From the NCBI RefSeq assembly GCF_000620645.1, contig NZ_JIAV01000002.1:1-64000 (forward strand): a stretch of DNA of 64,000 nt. The letters are read 5' to 3'. Below the pieces are notes generated by a model, which was given only the letters and a program-made list of their open reading frames with translations, was not told the DNA's origin and did not search any database. Below, one piece after another: positions 24,986 through 32,926 of the stretch (the first letter of the stretch is position 1; the number at the start of each line of letters is the position of its first letter). Source of the DNA: Nocardioides sp. URHA0032. GTDB taxonomy: Bacteria > Actinomycetota > Actinomycetes > Propionibacteriales > Nocardioidaceae. The translations under genes were made by a program, and so were the position numbers.

Positions 24986-26823
24986 GACGACGTCTTGGCC
25001 GACGTACGCGTCGGCTCCGGCGAGCCCAGCACCAGGTCGGTGACGCACAGGCCGGTGTCCTCGGGGAAGGAGTTGACCATCACCTCGTCGAAGCTCCCTT
25101 CCGCCTGGAACCACGCGGTGTGCTCGCCGGCCGGCACGTCCACCTCGTGCGCCTCGTCGCCGGCCACCAGCCGGAAGTGGGTGTCCACCGGGCTGTCGTA
25201 GTCGAGCGCGATCCACCACCCGCCACCGATGACCGGGCCGTCGAGGGGGATCCGCACGACGCCGCCGCGCAGCGGGTACGCGCAGTCGCCCTCCGCGTCC
25301 TTCGGCCGCTTCATCTCGCGCGCCGGATCCAGCCGCACCTGGGCCAGGTCGCCGGAGTCGTCGAACACGAACAGGTCGTCGAGGCTGTTGCGGGGGAATG
25401 CCATGTGCGCGGCCCACGGCTGGAACAGGTGGCTGTAGGTGTTCTCCGGGTAGCGGAACGACCACAGCAGCGTCTGCGGCACGCCGGCGTCGACCAGCGG
25501 CACCGGTGCGTCGGCAGCCGTCAGGCTCGCCGCGACGTTGTCGAGATAGGCGTGCGTGGGGTTGTGGTCCTGCCAGAGGTCGACCCAGCGAACGCTGGAG
25601 ACGACGCTCAGCGCCAGCACGACGACCGCGACCGCGCCGACCAGGCGACGGTCCTCGTAGCCGTCCGGTGCGTCCTCGCGCACGGCGTTCGGCTCCCGCG
25701 CGCCGCGCAGCGGCAGGAACGCCAGCCCGATCGCGATCACGATGATCGCGGCGGCCTCGGTCTGGTAGCGGTACTCGCGGGCGATGTCGGGCCCCACGAT
25801 CCCGGCGCGGGCGGAGGCGAGCAGCGCGACGTTGCCCAGCGTGGTGAACACGACGAGCGACCACGCCCGCTTGCTGATCGTCCGGCTGCGCCAGGCGTAG
25901 AACACCAGAGCGCCGATCGCCGCCCAGGACACGATGAGCAGGATGTCGGAGGGGTCGGCGAACGCCCCGACGGTGACCGACTGCCAGTGGACCGGACCGC
26001 CGGTGACCGCGGGGAGCATGGCGATCGCGACGAGGTTCCACGCGATCGGGCCCCAGGGGACGTCGGCGGACTCGCCGGGGGAGAAGTTGAGGCCGTACGC
26101 GGCGTACACCGCGAGGTAGGCGCCGCCGCAGACGACCGCCGCGACGACCGCGAGCCGGTACTCGTCCCAGAGCCGCCGCAACCGCTCCGGGGTCTTGCCG
26201 GCGCTGAACCAGCACAGCGCGACCAGGCCGTAGACGCCGAGCACGAGCACGGTCTTCTCGTAGAAGAGCAGTCCGAGGCCGACCCAGACCAGCGACGCGA
26301 CCAGGTGCCGGGCGCGGTGGGTCCGCAGGTACGCCAGGAAGGCCGTGAGGCCGAACGCGAGCGAGATCTGCAGCGGGATCTGGTTGATCCCCGCCGCCCA
26401 CCAGACACCCGCGGAGAGCGTGAAGACCCAGGCCAGGTAGCAGGCCAGCAGGACGAGGACGAGCTTCCGGCGCCCGAACATCGACACCAGCAGCCGGAGC
26501 ATGCCGACGCTGGCCACGAGCTGGAGCAGCAGGAGCGTGGCCGCCCAGGGTGCCCAGTCGTAGACCCACCACTTGGTCAGCACCCACGCGAGCGCGAAGC
26601 CTGCGGGCATCAGGTGGCCGCCGTACGACTCGGTCAGGTAGGCCCAGTCGAAGGGCTGGTTCATGGCCCGGGACATGAACGCCAGGTCGTCGAAGTAGAA
26701 CCAGGATCCCCACAGCGCCCAGGCCCGGAAGCCGAGCTGGAGCAGGATCAGGAGGCCGCCGACGAGCACGAATCGGTCGGGTCGGCGAAGCACGCCGGGA
26801 GTGTGCCACACCGGTCGCGACAA
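24982..26823 (-). CDS. GT-C-like membrane protein with C-terminal beta-sandwich (paralogue 1)
   Basis: This protein of up to 613 residues is first in the operon with its paralogue and the acyltransferase. It shows FRAWALWGSWFYFDDLAFMS after the first helix (DD pair), about 11 helices, then an outer domain with GGGWWIALDYDSPVDTHFRL. Function is unknown; a GT-C sugar transferase is inferred from topology and context. The start is uncertain: TTG 26823, GTG 26811 and GTG 26793 are all in frame before the first helix and none has a clear ribosome site. Confidence 0.78.
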   Translation of the reverse strand: MSRPVWHTPGVLRRPDRFVLVGGLLILLQLGFRAWALWGSWFYFDDLAFMSRAMNQPFDWAYLTESYGGHLMPAGFALAWVLTKWWVYDWAPWAATLLLLQLVASVGMLRLLVSMFGRRKLVLVLLACYLAWVFTLSAGVWWAAGINQIPLQISLAFGLTAFLAYLRTHRARHLVASLVWVGLGLLFYEKTVLVLGVYGLVALCWFSAGKTPERLRRLWDEYRLAVVAAVVCGGAYLAVYAAYGLNFSPGESADVPWGPIAWNLVAIAMLPAVTGGPVHWQSVTVGAFADPSDILLIVSWAAIGALVFYAWRSRTISKRAWSLVVFTTLGNVALLASARAGIVGPDIAREYRYQTEAAAIIVIAIGLAFLPLRGAREPNAVREDAPDGYEDRRLVGAVAVVVLALSVVSSVRWVDLWQDHNPTHAYLDNVAASLTAADAPVPLVDAGVPQTLLWSFRYPENTYSHLFQPWAAHMAFPRNSLDDLFVFDDSGDLAQVRLDPAREMKRPKDAEGDCAYPLRGGVVRIPLDGPVIGGGWWIALDYDSPVDTHFRLVAGDEAHEVDVPAGEHTAWFQAEGSFDEVMVNSFPEDTGLCVTDLVLGSPEPTRTSAKTSS

Positions 26824-26887
26824 TTCGGGCCTTCACAATTTACGGGCGGGGTGTGACGGAAGTCGCATCCCTACCCGCCAGCACTGC

Positions 26888-26893
26888 TAACGT
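26888..26893 (+). promoter_or_regulatory. -10 hexamer upstream of the DUF3068 gene
   Basis: TAACGT lies 30 nt before GTG 26924. Together with the GGGAGGGG ribosome site this suggests a short conventional leader. Confidence 0.35.
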
Positions 26894-26923
26894 GCCGCCC
26901 ATCACATCCTGGGAGGGGTCGCA

Positions 26924-27853
26924 GTGAAGCGTAAGTGGTTCGGTGTGGTGCTGCTCGGGCTCGGCGCGTTCCTGCTCGTCACCGGCATCCTCGCGGTCAC
27001 CTGGGCACCCGGCATGGTGAAGAAGACCCCCCTGGACGTGAACCAGGTGACCCACCTGGACGGCACCGTCAACAAGCTCGACCCGGCGACCGGTGAGCTC
27101 GTGGAGAACCCGGTCAAGGTGGAGAGCATCAGCAAGGCCGACTCCAAGGCCTCCGACGACGACACCATCGTGTGGGTCCAGACGGCGTGCGTGGTCATCG
27201 ACATCGACGACGCTCCGAACTGCGTCGACGGCGACGACCCGCGGCTGGTCCAGGCGACCACCGACGTCTTCGCCACCGACCGGGTCTCGGCCGAGGCGAT
27301 CCCCGACTACCGGGGCCTGCCCGCGGACGCCGTTCCGCACGAGGGCCTGGTCAACAAGTGGCCGTTCGACTCGGAGAAGACGGACTACGAGTACTGGGAC
27401 GGCTCCGTCGGCAGCGCGGTCCCGGCCGTGTACGACCGCACCGAGACGCTCCTCGGCATCGAGTGCTACGTCTACAAGATCAACGTCTCAGACGTGCCGA
27501 TCGAGATCGCCGACGGCATCGATGGCACCTACGACAACGCGGTCGAGATCTACGTGGAGCCGAAGACCGGCGCCATCCAGCAGCAGACCGAGTCGATGCA
27601 GCAGTACCTCGACGACGGCACCCAGGTCGTCGACCTGAACATCCAGTTCACCGACGACCAGATGCAGCAGTTCGCCGACGACGCGGTCACGAACATGCGC
27701 CTGCTCGACGTCATCACGCTGTGGGTGCCGATCGTCGGCTTCGTGGGCGGCGCCCTGTGCGTCGTCGCCGGCGTGCTGCTGCTGGTCAGCGTGCGCCGCA
27801 GGAAGATCGACGACAGCTCCACCCCGGCCGAGCCGGCGACCGCCGGGGTCTAG
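26924..27853 (+). CDS. DUF3068 (PorA-family) membrane-anchored protein (Rv0227c type)
   Basis: This 309-residue protein has an N-terminal helix (VVLLGLGAFLLVTGILAV), a large extracytoplasmic domain and a C-terminal helix (about residues 265-288) followed by a basic cytoplasmic tail. This is the DUF3068 layout. Two cysteines, in TACVVIDIDDAPNC, could form a disulfide. The family is annotated as porin PorA in places, but with two helices it is more likely an envelope assembly factor. The start is GTG 26924 with GGGAGGGG about 7 nt upstream. It shares CTAG with the converging methyltransferase, so the two stop codons overlap. Confidence 0.87.
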   Translation: MKRKWFGVVLLGLGAFLLVTGILAVTWAPGMVKKTPLDVNQVTHLDGTVNKLDPATGELVENPVKVESISKADSKASDDDTIVWVQTACVVIDIDDAPNCVDGDDPRLVQATTDVFATDRVSAEAIPDYRGLPADAVPHEGLVNKWPFDSEKTDYEYWDGSVGSAVPAVYDRTETLLGIECYVYKINVSDVPIEIADGIDGTYDNAVEIYVEPKTGAIQQQTESMQQYLDDGTQVVDLNIQFTDDQMQQFADDAVTNMRLLDVITLWVPIVGFVGGALCVVAGVLLLVSVRRRKIDDSSTPAEPATAGV

Positions 27854-28659
27854 CCGAGCCGGGCGCCGAAGATCGCGGTCCCGGGGGTGTACCGCCCGCG
27901 GGTCGCGGACCAGCCGCCCCACACCCGCTCGTGGTGCTCGGGCCACTCCGGCTCGAGCAGGTCGGTGATCACGAAACCGGCGCCGGCCAGCAGGGCGACC
28001 CAGTCGCCCAGCGTGCGGTGGTGCTCGACGTACGACACCTGCCCGGTGGCGTCGTCGACCTCGACGTACGGCGTGCGGTCCCAGTAGGACTGGCTGGCGA
28101 CCAGCCCCTCCTCGGAGGGGTCGTCGGGGAACATCCACCGCGTCGGGTGCGTGATCGAGAAGGCGTACCGCCCGCCGGTCCGCAGCACCCGGGCCGTCTC
28201 CGCGACGGCGTCGCCGATGTCGCTCACGAACTGGAGCGCGCCGAACGAGGAGAAGACCACGTCGAAGCTGGCGTCCGCGAAGGGCAGGCGGGTCGCGGTG
28301 CCGAGCACGGACGGGACCGCGATGCCGCTCTCGAGGTCGATCCGGCGGGAGTGCTGGAGCTGGCGGAAGGACAGGTCGAGGCCGTAGGCGCGACCACCCC
28401 GGGAGCGGACCCAGCGCGAGCACTGGCCCGCACCCGACCCGACCTCGAGCACGTCTTTGCCGGCCACGTCCCCGAGCACGCCGGCCTCGGCCTCGGTGAA
28501 GCCCTCGGGTCCCCACACGAACCCGGCGTCGCCGAGGAACTCCCCGTGCGTGGCCTGGTACTCGTCGGCGTACCGGTCCCAGTCCGGGCCGTTCGCCCGG
28601 CGGGACTCCTCCTCGCCGACCGGCCGGCGCTCGACCCGCACCGGAGGATGGTTCTCCAC
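27850..28659 (-). CDS. Class I SAM-dependent methyltransferase
   Basis: This 269-residue protein carries motif I DVLEVGSGAGQCSRWVRSRG, the acidic strand-2 end (AYGLDLSFRQLQHSR) and ADASFDVVFSSFGALQFV, typical of Methyltransf_11/UbiE-like enzymes. The C-terminus (RTLGDWVALLAGAGFVITDL) also fits small-molecule methyltransferases. The substrate is unknown. The start is GTG 28659 with TACGCT 8 nt upstream; a second GTG at 28641 is possible. It is divergent from rpsA. Confidence 0.85.
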   Translation of the reverse strand: MENHPPVRVERRPVGEEESRRANGPDWDRYADEYQATHGEFLGDAGFVWGPEGFTEAEAGVLGDVAGKDVLEVGSGAGQCSRWVRSRGGRAYGLDLSFRQLQHSRRIDLESGIAVPSVLGTATRLPFADASFDVVFSSFGALQFVSDIGDAVAETARVLRTGGRYAFSITHPTRWMFPDDPSEEGLVASQSYWDRTPYVEVDDATGQVSYVEHHRTLGDWVALLAGAGFVITDLLEPEWPEHHERVWGGWSATRGRYTPGTAIFGARLG

Positions 28660-28667
28660 AACTGGCG

Positions 28668-28673
28668 AGCGTA
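28668..28673 (-). promoter_or_regulatory. -10 hexamer before the methyltransferase gene
   Basis: TACGCT on the minus strand, 8 nt before GTG 28659; probable leaderless start. Confidence 0.35.
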
Positions 28674-28714
28674 GATCAAGGCGCCGCCGCCGGGCACCGC
28701 GGGGGCTTGCCCGG

Positions 28715-28745
28715 TTGGACGGATCTCCCGCGCGCCGCGTACCCT
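28715..28745 (+). promoter_or_regulatory. Candidate rpsA promoter
   Basis: TTGGAC at 28715-28720 and TACCCT at 28740-28745 are 19 nt apart and lie about 140 nt before the rpsA start. The long leader would leave room for post-transcriptional control of S1, but no specific structure was identified. Confidence 0.35.
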
Positions 28746-28887
28746 TGAGGTTGCGCCGGAGGTCTGCCTGGGTCCCAGACGGAGTGGATTCTCGCTCGCT
28801 ATCTCTCCACCACCCTGGAATCGGTAGTGAAAGCTGGCCTTCGACGTGCCCGCACGACTCCATCCATCCAAGGAAACTACCTCCCCT

Positions 28888-30360
28888 ATGACGAGCACCA
28901 TTTCCGTTCTTCCCGATTACGACGCGCCCCAGGTGGCCGTCAACGACATCGGTTCTGAAGAAGACTTCCTCGCCGCGATCGACGCGACCATCAAGTACTT
29001 CAACGATGGCGACATCGTCGAGGGCACCATCGTCAAGGTCGACCGCGACGAGGTTCTCCTCGACATCGGCTACAAGACCGAGGGCGTCATCCCCTCGCGC
29101 GAGCTGTCGATCAAGCACGACGTCGACCCCAACGAGGTCGTTTCCGTGGGCGACAAGGTCGAGGCCCTGGTCCTCCAGAAGGAGGACAAGGAAGGCCGCC
29201 TGATCCTGTCCAAGAAGCGCGCACAGTACGAGCGCGCCTGGGGCACGATCGAGCAGGTCAAGGAGGAGGACGGCGTCGTCGAGGGCACCGTCATCGAGGT
29301 CGTCAAGGGTGGTCTCATCCTCGACATCGGCCTGCGCGGCTTCCTGCCGGCGTCGCTGGTCGAGATGCGTCGCGTCCGCGACCTGCAGCCGTACGTCGGC
29401 CAGACGCTCGAGGCGAAGATCATCGAGCTCGACAAGAACCGCAACAACGTCGTCCTCTCGCGTCGTGCGTGGCTCGAGCAGACCCAGTCCGAGGTCCGCC
29501 ACGGCTTCCTGACCCAGCTCCAGAAGGGCCAGATCCGCAAGGGCGTCGTGTCCTCGATCGTCAACTTCGGTGCGTTCGTGGACCTCGGCGGCGTCGACGG
29601 TCTGGTGCACGTCTCGGAGCTGTCCTGGAAGCACATCGACCACCCGTCCGAGGTCGTCGCCGTCGGCGACGAGGTCACCGTCGAGGTCCTTGACGTGGAC
29701 ATGGACCGCGAGCGTGTCTCCCTGTCGCTGAAGGCGACGCAGGAGGACCCGTGGCAGCACTTCGCCCGCACCCACCAGATCGGCCAGATCGTGCCGGGCA
29801 AGGTCACCAAGCTGGTGCCGTTCGGTTCGTTCGTCCGCGTCGAGGAGGGCATCGAGGGCCTGGTGCACATCTCCGAGCTCGCCGAGCGCCACGTCGAGAT
29901 CCCCGAGCAGGTCGTCCAGGTCAGCGACGACGTCATGGTCAAGATCATCGACATCGACCTTGAGCGTCGCCGGATCTCGCTCTCCCTCAAGCAGGCCAAC
30001 GAGACCGCGACCGCGTCGGAGGCCGAGGACTTCGACCCGACGCTGTACGGCATGACGGCCACCTACGACGAGCAGGGCAACTACGTCTACCCCGAGGGCT
30101 TCGACCCGGAGACCGGCGAGTGGCTCGAGGGCTTCGACGAGCAGCGCGCGGTCTGGGAGGACCAGTACGCCAAGGCGCACGCCCGCTGGGAGGCGCACGT
30201 CAAGCAGCAGGCCGAGGCCGCCAAGGCCGAGGTCGAGGCCGGCGAGGCCACGTCGTACTCCTCGGGCGGCGACGAGGCCGAGACCGCGGAGACCGGCGGC
30301 TCGCTGGCTTCCGACGAGGCGCTGCAGGCGCTTCGCGAGAAGCTGACCGGCGGTAACTGA
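28888..30360 (+). CDS. rpsA: 30S ribosomal protein S1
   Basis: This 490-residue protein binds mRNA on the 30S subunit. Four S1 (OB-fold) repeats are visible at about residues 37-106, 125-190, 208-278 and 295-365 (for example GTIVKVDRDEVLLDIGYKTE; GVVSSIVNFGAFVDLGGVDG; GKVTKLVPFGSFVRVEEGIE). A long acidic/Ala-rich C-terminal tail follows, as usual in actinobacteria. ATG 28888 opens MTSTISVLPDYDAPQVAVND, the standard actinobacterial N-terminus, so the longer upstream frame is rejected. It is monocistronic, with a strong terminator 16 nt after the stop. Confidence 0.97.
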   Translation: MTSTISVLPDYDAPQVAVNDIGSEEDFLAAIDATIKYFNDGDIVEGTIVKVDRDEVLLDIGYKTEGVIPSRELSIKHDVDPNEVVSVGDKVEALVLQKEDKEGRLILSKKRAQYERAWGTIEQVKEEDGVVEGTVIEVVKGGLILDIGLRGFLPASLVEMRRVRDLQPYVGQTLEAKIIELDKNRNNVVLSRRAWLEQTQSEVRHGFLTQLQKGQIRKGVVSSIVNFGAFVDLGGVDGLVHVSELSWKHIDHPSEVVAVGDEVTVEVLDVDMDRERVSLSLKATQEDPWQHFARTHQIGQIVPGKVTKLVPFGSFVRVEEGIEGLVHISELAERHVEIPEQVVQVSDDVMVKIIDIDLERRRISLSLKQANETATASEAEDFDPTLYGMTATYDEQGNYVYPEGFDPETGEWLEGFDEQRAVWEDQYAKAHARWEAHVKQQAEAAKAEVEAGEATSYSSGGDEAETAETGGSLASDEALQALREKLTGGN

Positions 30361-30375
30361 GCGCCACCGAACCAC

Positions 30376-30412
30376 CCGACGACCCGCCCGGAGCATCCGG
30401 GCGGGTCGTCGG
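30376..30412 (+). terminator. Strong hairpin terminator of rpsA
   Basis: A perfect 16-bp GC-rich stem (30376-30391 with 30397-30412) encloses the 5-nt loop AGCAT and is followed by CATTTCGG rather than a T-tract. Its position just after rpsA supports a terminator. It could also act on the converging small gene. Confidence 0.85.
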
Positions 30413-30435
30413 CATTTCGGGTTCCGCGGACCGGG

Positions 30436-30543
30436 TCAGCAGAACGGGTCGGGCCGGCGCGGCGTGGAGAGCGAGTCGTGGCGGGCCCACACGGCCAGGC
30501 CGGCGAAGACGGTGGCGAGGAGGATCAGCAGCAGCAGGGTCAT
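30436..30543 (-). CDS. Candidate 35-residue membrane peptide
   Basis: From ATG 30543 the frame encodes 35 residues: a hydrophobic helix (MTLLLLILLATVFAGLAVWA) followed by a polar basic tail (RHDSLSTPRRPDPFC). No good ribosome site is visible, but the composition is that of a single-pass membrane peptide. It is divergent from the GlxA-type regulator, and the palindromes between them could control both. The function is unknown. Confidence 0.4.
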   Translation of the reverse strand: MTLLLLILLATVFAGLAVWARHDSLSTPRRPDPFC

Positions 30544-30544
30544 G

Positions 30545-30557
30545 GCAGTAATACTGC
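30545..30557. promoter_or_regulatory. Short palindrome GCAGT-AAT-ACTGC
   Basis: A 5-bp inverted repeat with a 3-nt AT-rich centre abuts the small-peptide start at 30543. It may be part of the divergent promoter/operator region of the GlxA-type regulator. Confidence 0.3.
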
Positions 30558-30568
30558 GCCGTTCGTGA

Positions 30569-30588
30569 TCCTGCCACGAGTGGCAGGA
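30569..30588. promoter_or_regulatory. Operator-like inverted repeat TCCTGCCAC-GA-GTGGCAGGA
   Basis: A perfect 9-bp inverted repeat with a 2-nt centre lies upstream of the GlxA-type regulator. The same half-site TCCTGCCAC recurs at 30608-30616, followed by GGCAGG at 30623-30628, only 8 nt before the start codon. Autoregulation by the encoded AraC-type protein is the simplest reading. Confidence 0.5.
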
Positions 30589-30636
30589 AAGACGCCCTTC
30601 GTTGATTTCCTGCCACCGGTCCGGCAGGCTGTGCCC

Positions 30637-31581
30637 ATGCAGAAGGTCGCCGTCGTCGTGCAGGACGGAGCCGAGCCGTTCGGGCTCGGGTCGCTGGTCG
30701 AGGTGTGGGGGGAGCCCGAGCGCCCGGGGGACGACACGCCGTCCTTCGACTTCCAGGTCTGCACGCCGCGCCCGGGGCGGGTGCGCGGCCGGTCCGACTA
30801 CGACCTGCACGTGGAGCGGGGGCTGGAGGCCACGGCGGACGCCGACCTGGTGTGCCTGAGCCCGAAGTACGAGTTCACCCGGCACGACCCCGCCGTGCTG
30901 GACGCGGTGCGGTCGGCGTACGACCGCGGGGCGATCATCTATGCCCACTGCTCGGCGGTCTTCGAGCTGGGCGCGGCCGGGCTGCTCGACGGTCGCGAGT
31001 GCACGACGCACTGGCGCTACACCGGCCTGCTCGAGCGGATGTACCCCGAGGCGAAGGTCTGCCCCGACGTGCTCTACTGCCACGACGGCTCGGTCCTCAC
31101 CGGCGCCGGCTCCGCGGCCGGCATCGACGCCTCCCTGCACCTGATGCGCGAGCAGTTCGGGGCCCGGGTGGCCGCGACGACCGCGCGCCGGATCGTCGTG
31201 CCGCCGCACCGGGACGGCGGCCAGGCGCAGTTCATCGCCAGGCCGGTGCCCGACTGCGACGCCGAGACCCTGGGCCCGCTCCTGCAGTGGATCGTCGAGA
31301 ATATCGGCGACGACCTGAGCGTGGAGTCGCTGGCCCGCCAGAGCCACATGTCCGAGCGCACCTTCGCGCGCCGCTTCCGCGCCGAGACCGGGACCACGCC
31401 GCACTCCTGGGTCACCCGGCAGCGGGTCCGGGCCGCGGAGGAGCTGCTGGAGCGCACGGACCACTCGATCGACTGGATCGCGGACGAGGTCGGCTTCGGC
31501 AACGCGGCCACGCTGCGGCACCACTTCGCGCGGGTGCGCGGGCTCAGCCCGCAGCAGTACCGCCGCCGCTTCGCCGGGTGA
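30637..31581 (+). CDS. GlxA-type transcriptional regulator (DJ-1/PfpI plus AraC HTH)
   Basis: This 314-residue protein joins an N-terminal DJ-1/PfpI-like domain (about residues 1-185, with the nucleophile-elbow-like IIYAHCSAVFELGAAGLLDG) to a C-terminal AraC/XylS double helix-turn-helix (DLSVESLARQSHMSERTFAR; DWIADEVGFGNAATLRHHFA). GlxA proteins usually activate or repress small catabolic operons; the signal is unknown. ATG 30637 begins homology (QKVAVVVQDGAEPFGLG); a GTG lies at 30631. Inverted repeats directly upstream suggest autoregulation. Confidence 0.9.
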   Translation: MQKVAVVVQDGAEPFGLGSLVEVWGEPERPGDDTPSFDFQVCTPRPGRVRGRSDYDLHVERGLEATADADLVCLSPKYEFTRHDPAVLDAVRSAYDRGAIIYAHCSAVFELGAAGLLDGRECTTHWRYTGLLERMYPEAKVCPDVLYCHDGSVLTGAGSAAGIDASLHLMREQFGARVAATTARRIVVPPHRDGGQAQFIARPVPDCDAETLGPLLQWIVENIGDDLSVESLARQSHMSERTFARRFRAETGTTPHSWVTRQRVRAAEELLERTDHSIDWIADEVGFGNAATLRHHFARVRGLSPQQYRRRFAG

Positions 31582-31642
31582 TCGCCCGGGCGCTCTGCCA
31601 GGTGCTCCGTGCAGCCGGCCGAGGGACCTCGGAGTCGGACGC

Positions 31643-32893
31643 CTACTCGAACGTGGTCACGGTGGTGGTGCCGGCCAGCTGATCGCGGCGCACCTTGCCG
31701 GTCAGCGTGCGCGGCAGCTCGTCGAGGTGGCGGTACTCCTTGGGCCGCTTGGGCGGCGCGAGCCGCTCGCGCGCGAAGGCGTCGAGGTCGGCGGCCGTGG
31801 CAGTGCCGACGACGGCCGCGCAGACCCGCTGGCCCCACCGGTCGTCCGGGACGCCGTACACCGCGATGTCCGCGACCCCCGGGTGCTCGCGGAGCGCGTT
31901 CTCGACCTCCAGCGGGTATACGTTCACCCCGCCGGTGATGACCAGGTCGTGCCGGCGGCCGTCCAGGTACAGGTACCCGGCCTCGTCCAGCCGGCCGACG
32001 TCGTGGACCGTGAACTCGTCGCCGCGCCAGGCGCTCGCGGTCTTCTCCGGGTCGCCGAAGTACTCGAACCGGGCGTACGCCGGCACCGCGCACCAGATCG
32101 TGCCCTCGGGATCGACCGAGAGCCGGCGACCCGGCCGCGCGCCGCCGACGGTGCCGGGCCGCTCGAGCCACTCCTCGCTGCGGCAGGCGGTGAACTGGCC
32201 CTCGGTGGAGCCGTAGAACTCCCAGGTCGACCCGTCCGGGAAGGCCTCGATCAGCCTCCGCTTCAACGCCGGCGGGCAGGGCGCGCCGGCGTGCGCGACC
32301 AGCCGGAAGCTCGACAGGTCGGGCCGGCCGTGCGTGTCCCAGTGCGCGAAGAGCCGCTGGAGGTGCGCGGGAACGCAGAACATCGTGGTCGGCCGGTCGC
32401 GCTCGATGGCCGCCGTCGCGAGCGCCGCGTCGAAGGGTCCGGGCACGACGACCCGACCACCCGCGAGCGCCGTGCCGCTGGCGAAGCGGAGCGGCGCCGA
32501 GTGGTAGAGCGGGCTGAGGACGAGGTTCACGTCGTCCTCCCGGAACCCCCACATGGCGCGCTCCTCCTCCACGAGCGCGATCGCGTCGGCGGGACCGAGG
32601 ACGCCGCTCCAGACGCCCTTGGGGGTGCCGGTGGTGCCGCTGGTGACGTGCATCGGGCGAGCACGGGGTAGGCCCGCGTCCCCGGCCAGCGCGGCGAGCG
32701 CGTCCTCGGTGCCGACGACGAGGGCGGGATCGAGGTCGCCGAGGATCCGCTCGCGCTCGTACGCCGTCAGCCGCGGGTCCAGCGGGATCGGCACCACCCC
32801 GCGCGCGAGGAGGGCCAGCACGGCGTCGAGGTAGGTCAGCGATCCCGGCACCAGCAGCGCGACCCGGTCGCCCTCGTGCAGCCCGTCTCCCAC
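31643..32893 (-). CDS. AMP-forming acyl-CoA synthetase/ligase, short N-terminus
   Basis: This 416-residue adenylating enzyme should activate a carboxylic acid as acyl-AMP and then acyl-CoA. The P-loop reads MHVTSGTTGTPKGV (about residue 82), A5 is EFYGSTEGQF, A7 is YLYLDGRRHDLVITGGVNVY and the C-terminal catalytic Lys lies in RTLTGKVRRDQL. The family is normally about 500 residues; here the segment before the P-loop is only about 80 residues, so it is a compact member or N-terminally trimmed. Start GTG 32893 has TACAGT 8 nt upstream. The substrate is unknown. Confidence 0.87.
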   Translation of the reverse strand: MGDGLHEGDRVALLVPGSLTYLDAVLALLARGVVPIPLDPRLTAYERERILGDLDPALVVGTEDALAALAGDAGLPRARPMHVTSGTTGTPKGVWSGVLGPADAIALVEEERAMWGFREDDVNLVLSPLYHSAPLRFASGTALAGGRVVVPGPFDAALATAAIERDRPTTMFCVPAHLQRLFAHWDTHGRPDLSSFRLVAHAGAPCPPALKRRLIEAFPDGSTWEFYGSTEGQFTACRSEEWLERPGTVGGARPGRRLSVDPEGTIWCAVPAYARFEYFGDPEKTASAWRGDEFTVHDVGRLDEAGYLYLDGRRHDLVITGGVNVYPLEVENALREHPGVADIAVYGVPDDRWGQRVCAAVVGTATAADLDAFARERLAPPKRPKEYRHLDELPRTLTGKVRRDQLAGTTTVTTFE

Positions 32894-32901
32894 GGGGCAG
32901 G

Positions 32902-32907
32902 ACTGTA
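32902..32907 (-). promoter_or_regulatory. -10 hexamer before the acyl-CoA ligase gene
   Basis: TACAGT on the minus strand, 8 nt before GTG 32893; supports the GTG as start and a leaderless mRNA. It falls in the 33-bp gap after the TetR gene. Confidence 0.35.
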
Positions 32908-32926
32908 GTCGGGAACCCCCTGCTGA

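Noticed and set aside
25120..26856. A plus-strand frame of 578 codons antisense to the GT-C paralogue
   Set aside because: Composition is His/Asp/Arg/Gln-rich, typical of antisense frames; no helices or motifs.
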